DNA of 64,000 bases. Source: Cellulophaga lytica DSM 7489 (GTDB taxonomy: Bacteria; Bacteroidota; Bacteroidia; Flavobacteriales; Flavobacteriaceae). Position numbers and translations under genes: made by a program. Location: assembly GCF_000190595.1 (NCBI RefSeq), contig NC_015167.1:1849501-1913500 (forward strand), read 5' to 3'. The first letter of the stretch is position 1, and each line of letters starts with the position of its first letter. Shown piece after piece: positions 59,212 to 64,000 of the stretch. The notes beneath the pieces are model-generated. The model ran no database searches. It saw nothing but the letters and a program-made list of their open reading frames with translations, and was not told the origin of the DNA.

Positions 59212-60720
59212 CTATCTAAATAGTATTTTTTTACTAATAGTTTCTTTTCCTAATTTTCCTTTAAGAATAAAAATCCCTTTTAAACCATTAGAATTCCATT
59301 GCAATTCATTTTCTCCTGTAACTGTTTTATGAGTTACGTTTTTAATATGTTGTCCGTTTAAATCATACAAATCTAGTATAAGAGTTTTAGGCTTTTCTGT
59401 ATTGTATTTAAATGTTAGAGTCCCATTTGTTGACGGATTTGGGTATACTGCCAGTGGATCTAATTTGGTAGTTTGTACAAAAGATCTTGAGGCGCTTTTT
59501 TGATTGGCAGTTATGTTTATAGTAAATGTTTTGCTTTGTGCACCATCATAATCTCCAATTTTAATAAATCTTGGTGAAAAATTATAGTTAGGATGTTCAA
59601 AAAACAGCGCTCTATTGTCGTTTGGTCTTGCAGGAAAAGAATAAAATAAATGCCATTTAGCTCTTACTCCATTATATGCTACATTTTTTACTTTTTTCCA
59701 TTGGCCGTTTACAAGTTCAGCTAAGTACACATTTACATCTCTTATGTGTTTTGATGTGTTACTGGGATCTGTAAATTTACCTCTTACCTCATTAAAAGTG
59801 TTTACCTCATTAATTTGTGGTATGGTTCCGTTACTATTAGATAAACTATAATAATCTACGGCTATAGAAGGCCTATGACCAAATTGAAACCAAGCAGTTA
59901 CCGCTTTTTTACTCACGTCTTTGTTGGCATCTTTAGATTTATTTTTGTCTGCGTTGTATGTTGGTGCGTCTCCTGCAAAATGGTTTACGGTTAGTATGGT
60001 TTTGTGGTCTACGCCTCTGTCTGCTATAAATTTATTTGTATCCCATAATTGTGACACCTGACTTGCTCTATAAGGGTTTTGTACTGTGTGTGAAAACTCA
60101 TATCTATAAAGATTACTATTGTAGTTTGTTTCTGTAAAAATAACTAACCTTTTGTTTTTAGTAATCATTTCTTGAATTGTAGGGTAGGTATCTGAGCCAG
60201 AATTTGCAGGTCTGCTAGCGCTAACAAAAGTACTGTGGTTGTATATGTAGTTAGATATGTTTTTGTAACCCGTTCTTCTGCCGTAAAAAATATCATCTAA
60301 ACCACTTATTCCTAAATTAGCTCCTGTTTGTATGTGAAGTGTTATTATATCCAATGGATGATTTCTTAACCATTCTTCCATTATATTATTAAAATCCTTA
60401 GCATCCATCATACACATATTAGGAGACCCATGTTTTAGTCTTAATTCTCCGTTTACTCTGTGTATGTCTACCATAAAGCTTCTAACGCCACTTTGTAATT
60501 GAGCCTTTATACCTTTACTTTGGTTTCTTCCTCCTAAGCAGCCAAAAAAACCTTGTGGAGCATCAATATCATTATTATTAGCATTGTGGGTAATAAGCCA
60601 AGAGATTTCATCATATCTTCTTTGCTTATTCATATGGTTAGCATCTTGTGCTAAAACAAATTGCAGGTTGCCTAAAACAATAATAAAAGTTATTGTTTTT
60701 AGTGTAAGTAGGTTTTTCAT
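59212..60720 (-). CDS. Secreted PI-PLC-like phosphodiesterase with T9SS sorting domain
   Basis: This 502-residue protein has a signal peptide (cut after VLAQ, residue 24). Its TIM-barrel domain resembles PI-specific phospholipase C, with catalytic histidines in SWLITHNANN and GELRLKHGSPN, separated by VRSFMVDIHR. The C-terminus, from YPNPSTNGTLTFKYN to KGIFILKGKLGKETISKKIL, is a type A T9SS sorting domain for secretion across the outer membrane. It should hydrolyse a phosphodiester or lipid head group outside the cell; the actual substrate is unknown. Confidence 0.87.
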   Translation of the reverse strand: MKNLLTLKTITFIIVLGNLQFVLAQDANHMNKQRRYDEISWLITHNANNNDIDAPQGFFGCLGGRNQSKGIKAQLQSGVRSFMVDIHRVNGELRLKHGSPNMCMMDAKDFNNIMEEWLRNHPLDIITLHIQTGANLGISGLDDIFYGRRTGYKNISNYIYNHSTFVSASRPANSGSDTYPTIQEMITKNKRLVIFTETNYNSNLYRYEFSHTVQNPYRASQVSQLWDTNKFIADRGVDHKTILTVNHFAGDAPTYNADKNKSKDANKDVSKKAVTAWFQFGHRPSIAVDYYSLSNSNGTIPQINEVNTFNEVRGKFTDPSNTSKHIRDVNVYLAELVNGQWKKVKNVAYNGVRAKWHLFYSFPARPNDNRALFFEHPNYNFSPRFIKIGDYDGAQSKTFTINITANQKSASRSFVQTTKLDPLAVYPNPSTNGTLTFKYNTEKPKTLILDLYDLNGQHIKNVTHKTVTGENELQWNSNGLKGIFILKGKLGKETISKKILFR

Positions 60721-60829
60721 TTTAAAATTTGGTTTAAGTTAATACGAACAAAAACCAAAGTTAGTTGGCAAAAATGATAGGCAGATTAATTAATAGTTAT
60801 TAGAAAATTAATAATTTATTTTTCGTTTT

Positions 60830-61333
60830 TTAACTGTTATTATTCAGTAGTTTTAGCTCTTTGTGGTAAGTTTCAATTCTTGCATAAGCTGTGCCATCTA
60901 CCAATAAAATTACAATAAGCATAGCAACAGTAGTAATGCTAATGGCACGCCAAATAGGTGTTGTAATAAATAACATTACCAATGCGGCAACAACTATTAA
61001 AATAGGGATAACTTTAAATACAACGGTATATTCTTTTAACGTGCTTTCTGTACGTTCAATTTCAGACTCATAAAAAGCAGCTGCATTTGTAGTAAATGCT
61101 TTTTTAAATTGTGTTATTCTAGATTTGTTGGTGAAAAATAAACCAAGTCCTATAGTCATAAGCAATACACCGGCTACCAAAGTAGGAATAATGTATGCCT
61201 TTGCTAAATCGGTTTTTCCTAATTGCCAAAAGCCAATACTTGCAATTAAAAATAAGAAGGCAAATAAAATAAAAAAACGTGTAGAGAACACTTCTGCTTT
61301 TGCCCATTCTGTTGCTAATTTTAATAGTTCCAT
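60830..61333 (-). CDS. Integral membrane protein of unknown function
   Basis: This 167-residue protein has four hydrophobic helices (FFILFAFLFLIASIGFWQLG, YIIPTLVAGVLLMTIGLGLFF, IPILIVVAALVMLFI and ITTVAMLIVILLVDG) with a short soluble loop. No family is recognised. It starts 3 bases after the AraC-type gene's stop, so it is the third gene of the SDR-AraC operon and may be controlled by that regulator. Confidence 0.75.
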   Translation of the reverse strand: MELLKLATEWAKAEVFSTRFFILFAFLFLIASIGFWQLGKTDLAKAYIIPTLVAGVLLMTIGLGLFFTNKSRITQFKKAFTTNAAAFYESEIERTESTLKEYTVVFKVIPILIVVAALVMLFITTPIWRAISITTVAMLIVILLVDGTAYARIETYHKELKLLNNNS

Positions 61334-61336
61334 ACT

Positions 61337-62248
61337 TTAATTAAGTTTATATTTTTCTCTGTATTGCGTTGGACTTATACCTTCTTTCTTTTTAAATAAC
61401 CTAGAAAAGTAAGGCGGATATTCAAACCCTAACTCATAAGCAACCTCAGAAATACTTTTATTTGGTTGTAATAGTATATTTTTTGCCTCATCTATTAAAT
61501 GCAGGTGTAAATGTTCTGTAGTAGTTTTGCCAGTTTCTTTTTTTAGAGTGTCACTTAAATAACGTTGAGACACTAACATTTTACTTGCTATTTGTTCTAT
61601 GCTGGGTATTCCTTTCTCTTGCAGTAGACCAGTTTCTAAATAGGTAGATATTTGCCTGTTAAATTGTTCTAATAAAGAGGTAGAGAACTCTTTTCTGTTT
61701 AAAAACTGTCTTTCATAAAACCTGTTAGCATACTTTAAAAGCGTGCTTAGTTGAGAAATAATAATGTCTTTACTAAACGCATCTTGGTTGTTTTGATATT
61801 CAATTTCTATGGCAGAAGCTATTAATTCCATTTGTTTTTCTTCTTTAGGAGAAAGATGCAATGCCTCATTAACAGAGTAAGAAAAGAAACCATAGTTTTT
61901 TATTTGCTGTGCTAACTCTGTCCCTTTAATAAAATCTTCATGAAAATTTATAGAAAAACCTTTTTGCTCAAAAACCACGCTACTATCCCATTGTAAAACT
62001 TGCCTTGGAGCAATAAAAAATAAAGCACCATTAGTAAAATCATACTTTGTACGCCCATAATTTAATTTTCCTTTTACAAACTTTTTAAAGCTAATAGAAT
62101 AACAATCGTTTGTAATTGGCGGCGAGCTCTCTTTAGGGCACGGTAAATTACCATTTCCTTTAGAGTTAAAAACACTAAGCATTGGATGCTCTGGACTTGG
62201 TAGCTCTAAATAATCTAAATAAGCAGATAATGTTTTAAAATGTTGCAT
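61337..62248 (-). CDS. AraC-family transcriptional regulator
   Basis: This 303-residue regulator has an N-terminal ligand or dimerisation region with a cupin-like beta pattern (GALFFIAPRQVLQWDSSVVF). At the C-terminus there are two helix-turn-helix motifs (IASKMLVSQRYLSDTLKKETG and EVAYELGFEYPPYFSRLFKK, about 205-300), the AraC/XylS signature. It begins 9 bases after the SDR stop and is followed by a membrane protein gene, forming one operon. It probably senses a compound that the SDR enzyme acts on. Confidence 0.93.
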   Translation of the reverse strand: MQHFKTLSAYLDYLELPSPEHPMLSVFNSKGNGNLPCPKESSPPITNDCYSISFKKFVKGKLNYGRTKYDFTNGALFFIAPRQVLQWDSSVVFEQKGFSINFHEDFIKGTELAQQIKNYGFFSYSVNEALHLSPKEEKQMELIASAIEIEYQNNQDAFSKDIIISQLSTLLKYANRFYERQFLNRKEFSTSLLEQFNRQISTYLETGLLQEKGIPSIEQIASKMLVSQRYLSDTLKKETGKTTTEHLHLHLIDEAKNILLQPNKSISEVAYELGFEYPPYFSRLFKKKEGISPTQYREKYKLN

Positions 62249-62257
62249 ACTACAAAT

Positions 62258-63202
62258 TTAAATATTCCATTTTACACCTGTCTCTTTCTCAGAAAGCTCC
62301 CATAATTTTTTAGAAACCGCTTCGTCTTTAGCGTGTGGTTCTAACTTATGTGCGCCAACAGGGCCAACCCAATTGCTTCTTCCAGTAGGGCCGTAAAAAC
62401 CCGTTTGGTCTAAATTTTCTTCTGTAGCACACATTAATTGCGGGTAAGCACCTTTTTCTGCAGATTGTGTAAATGGTTTCATTAGAAAAAACATAAAGCG
62501 CATAAGCAAGCTTCCGCTTGTGTTAATTAAGTTTGTTCTTGATGCTCCTGGGTGGCAAGCATAGGCCTTAACGTTAGTTTTGCCAGCTTCTTTTAACCTA
62601 TCTTGTAGTTCGTAAATTGACATTATTTGTGCTAATTTACTTTGGCTATATGCATTGTTAGGTGTATAATCTTTATTCCAATTTAAATCATTAAATTTTA
62701 TGGTTTTAATTCCCATATTATACCCCATACTACCAACAGTTACAATGCGCCCGTTAGATTTTTCTATAAGCGGAAACAATAAAGCTTGTAATGTCCAATT
62801 TCCATAGTAATTGGTGCCCATTTGACTTTCCCAACCATCTATTGTTAGTGTATGTTTTGGTACTTGTGCAATTGCAGCATTACAAATTAACGCATCAATT
62901 TTAGTAACGGTGTTAAGCACCTCTTGGGCAGCTTTTTTTACAGAGGCTTGTTTAGATAGATCTAAAGTTATATTTAAAACATTACAATGGCTACCAACTT
63001 CCTGCTTTAAAGTTTTAATGGTGTCTTCTGCCTTTTTAGGGTTTCTGTTAAGCATTACCACTTTAGCATTTTTAGACAGCAATATTTTAGCTGCTTCAAA
63101 TCCGGTTCCGCTTGTAGTGCCTGTTATAACAAATGTTTTACCGCTTAAATCATCAATTCTTTCTGGTGTCCAACCATTTTTGCCAAATTTATTTGCTTTC
63201 AT
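62258..63202 (-). CDS. Short-chain dehydrogenase/reductase
   Basis: This 314-residue oxidoreductase has the NAD(P)-binding TGTTSGTGF (about residues 27-35), the NAAIA segment and the catalytic YSQSK (Tyr and Lys of the YxxxK motif). NRNP at the end of the second strand suggests NADPH preference. The extended C-terminus ends ELSEKETGVKWNI, typical of retinol-dehydrogenase-like or protochlorophyllide-reductase-like SDRs. It is the first gene of the operon with the AraC regulator and a membrane protein. Confidence 0.92.
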   Translation of the reverse strand: MKANKFGKNGWTPERIDDLSGKTFVITGTTSGTGFEAAKILLSKNAKVVMLNRNPKKAEDTIKTLKQEVGSHCNVLNITLDLSKQASVKKAAQEVLNTVTKIDALICNAAIAQVPKHTLTIDGWESQMGTNYYGNWTLQALLFPLIEKSNGRIVTVGSMGYNMGIKTIKFNDLNWNKDYTPNNAYSQSKLAQIMSIYELQDRLKEAGKTNVKAYACHPGASRTNLINTSGSLLMRFMFFLMKPFTQSAEKGAYPQLMCATEENLDQTGFYGPTGRSNWVGPVGAHKLEPHAKDEAVSKKLWELSEKETGVKWNI

Positions 63203-63375
63203 TGCTGTCTGTTTTTTTATAGATTAAAATAACATTGCAAAGATGAGGTAGTAATAGGCTTAAATGCTTATACAAATTTTCGGATGTTGTATACTTTTTG
63301 GTTGTGTTAGGTTATTTAGATAGTTAAGCACCTAGTTTAGCAAATTAAAATTTCTTTCATTAGCTAAACTTGTTT

Positions 63376-63552
63376 TTAAGGTCTATTGCTTTCTTCCGAT
63401 TTATTTTTTTTATCAAGTGTGGTTCCTATAGCAACCCCAACGGCAATTCCAACACTAAGCCATAGTCCCAGATTATCTGTTGCAACACCAACAGCGGTTC
63501 CTATTCCTATTCCAATAGCAATTCCAATGGGTAGTTTTTTATTTTTTTTCAT
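63376..63552 (-). CDS. Glycine-zipper small membrane protein
   Basis: A 58-residue ORF with an ATG at 63552 reads MKKNKKLPIGIAIGIGIG, then TAVGVATDNLG and LSVGIAVGVAIGTTLD, and a polar tail. The regular G-x-x-x-G spacing in two hydrophobic stretches is a glycine-zipper pattern of helix-packing membrane peptides. The opposite-strand reading of the same stretch is a low-complexity shadow and is not preferred. No function is assigned. Confidence 0.7.
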   Translation of the reverse strand: MKKNKKLPIGIAIGIGIGTAVGVATDNLGLWLSVGIAVGVAIGTTLDKKNKSEESNRP

Positions 63553-63727
63553 AAAGATTTTAATTATTTATTTTTTTGATGTCTATTCTGTTCAAGATAT
63601 ATAATAAGTACACACATCTATATTATTTGTACTCTTGTGGTAGTAAACGTTACAAATATTATTTAGAATCTTTAATATATTGCTTATAGGTATTTATTTA
63701 GGACAATTGAGGTTAGCGTGTTTGTTT

Positions 63728-63820
63728 ATGGACATAGGCTATTTTCTAATTTTTCCCGTTCTCATAATAATCTATATAATTTTGAGCATTTATGGATTGA
63801 ACGGTTACGAAAAAAAGTAA
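63728..63820 (+). CDS. Possible 30-residue membrane peptide
   Basis: An ATG ORF of 30 codons encodes a single hydrophobic helix (GYFLIFPVLIIIYIILSIYG) followed by NGYEKK. Size and layout are like the 28-residue peptide at 16466. There is no supporting terminator or promoter, and an AT-rich spacer can produce such ORFs by chance. Confidence 0.3.
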   Translation: MDIGYFLIFPVLIIIYIILSIYGLNGYEKK

Positions 63821-63930
63821 TAACACCTTAATTTTATAATTGTTTTTAGTTTACATCTTTGTTTAGGCTTTAATAATCTTTCATTGATAATTAGCAATTT
63901 TTATATTCTCAATAAATTGATTTACAGTAG

Positions 63931-64000
63931 TTAATTGTTGTAATAGCTAATTTTAAAAGTAAAAATAGTTGTTACAGTTCCATTAGAAGATACTTCATTA
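63931..64000 (-). CDS. C-terminal fragment of a protein entering from the right edge
   Basis: On the - strand one frame is open from the window edge for 22 residues to a TAA at 63931-63933, ending IFTFKISYYNN. The preceding NGTVTTIFTF has the feel of the G-T-x-F-T-F-x-I end of a histidine kinase ATPase domain. This is suggestive only. Confidence 0.4.
   Translation of the reverse strand, partial: NEVSSNGTVTTIFTFKISYYNN

Larger units (their letters stand above)
63553..64000. other. Mostly non-coding right-hand spacer
   Basis: Apart from a possible 30-residue ORF (63728-63820) and the tail of a gene at the edge (63931-64000), this AT-rich stretch shows no gene, hairpin or promoter that I can support. 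Confidence 0.4.

Noticed and set aside
63386-63604. A 72-residue + strand ORF
   Set aside because: It is the reverse reading of the glycine-zipper ORF on the - strand. Its Pro/Ile/Ala repetition is what the complement of Gly/Ile codons gives.
1-64000. CRISPR arrays, tRNA or rRNA genes, insertion sequences, prophage genes
   Set aside because: No regularly spaced repeats, cloverleaf-like stretches, rRNA-like segments, transposases, integrases or phage structural genes were seen on either strand.

Overview
The window looks like a chromosomal segment of a marine-type Flavobacteriaceae (Bacteroidota). The DNA is strongly AT-rich and genes generally lack Shine-Dalgarno sequences. Several promoters fit the Bacteroidota pattern TTG-N16..19-TAnnTTTG. 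The gene content also fits: a type IX secretion (T9SS) C-terminal sorting domain, carboxypeptidase-like regulatory domains on surface proteins, TonB-dependent receptors, many small lipoproteins, and a DnaE carrying its own proofreading exonuclease. I saw no rRNA, tRNA, CRISPR array, insertion sequence, prophage or replication origin. Most starts are ATG; several database-style TTG starts were moved to the next in-frame ATG.

Layout. 1-7.1 kb: end of a gene entering from the left, exported proteins, a large secreted zinc metalloprotease, a DUF3829-like lipoprotein behind a strong palindrome, and the operon yicC-gmk-nadD. 7.3-16.2 kb: a carbohydrate cluster of 3-keto-glycoside type (two DUF1080 lipoproteins, three TIM-barrel isomerase/epimerases, a Gfo/Idh/MocA oxidoreductase, and a GMC dehydrogenase with a Tat-tagged gluconate-dehydrogenase-subunit-3 partner). 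16.2-21 kb: a hairpin-rich spacer with a tiny ORF, class Ia ribonucleotide reductase nrdB-nrdA, and a long non-coding leader. 21.2-25.5 kb: a LytTR/LytS-like two-component pair, a DUF3109 protein and a MarC-family protein. 25.5-32.2 kb: a TetR-controlled RND efflux operon. 32.3-41.8 kb: a polyprenyl synthase, then two divergent units around one palindrome: a TonB receptor/thioredoxin/unknown exported protein operon, and a DtxR-family repressor with a TroABCD-type metal ABC transporter. 41.9-46.7 kb: small membrane proteins, a FeoB-associated Cys-rich peptide, glutaryl-CoA dehydrogenase and a tRNA methyltransferase. 46.7-49.9 kb: a compact NAD module (NAMPT-like, PRPP-synthetase-like, NrtR). 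49.9-56.3 kb: rimM, rpsP, a four-helix-bundle protein and dnaE. 56.3-64 kb: three large exported proteins, then an operon of an SDR oxidoreductase, an AraC regulator and a membrane protein, small ORFs, and the end of a gene entering from the right.

The most interesting part is the NAD module. Three copies of a 21-bp inverted repeat (TTTGYGT-N7-ACRCAAA, one copy with one deviation) lie upstream of the PRPP-synthetase-like gene and upstream of nrtR, which reads as a complete self-contained regulon. The PRPP-synthetase-like protein is short and lacks the usual QIQGFF stretch. Paired with the NAMPT-like protein, it has the gene arrangement known from phage NAD+ reconstitution pathway 1, so its true substrate (ribose-5-phosphate or ADP-ribose) is an open and testable question. 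Other points of note are the palindrome joining the DtxR regulator to an uncharacterised TonB/thioredoxin operon, the carbohydrate cluster with its probable operator, and the hairpin-dense spacer at 16.2-16.8 kb.
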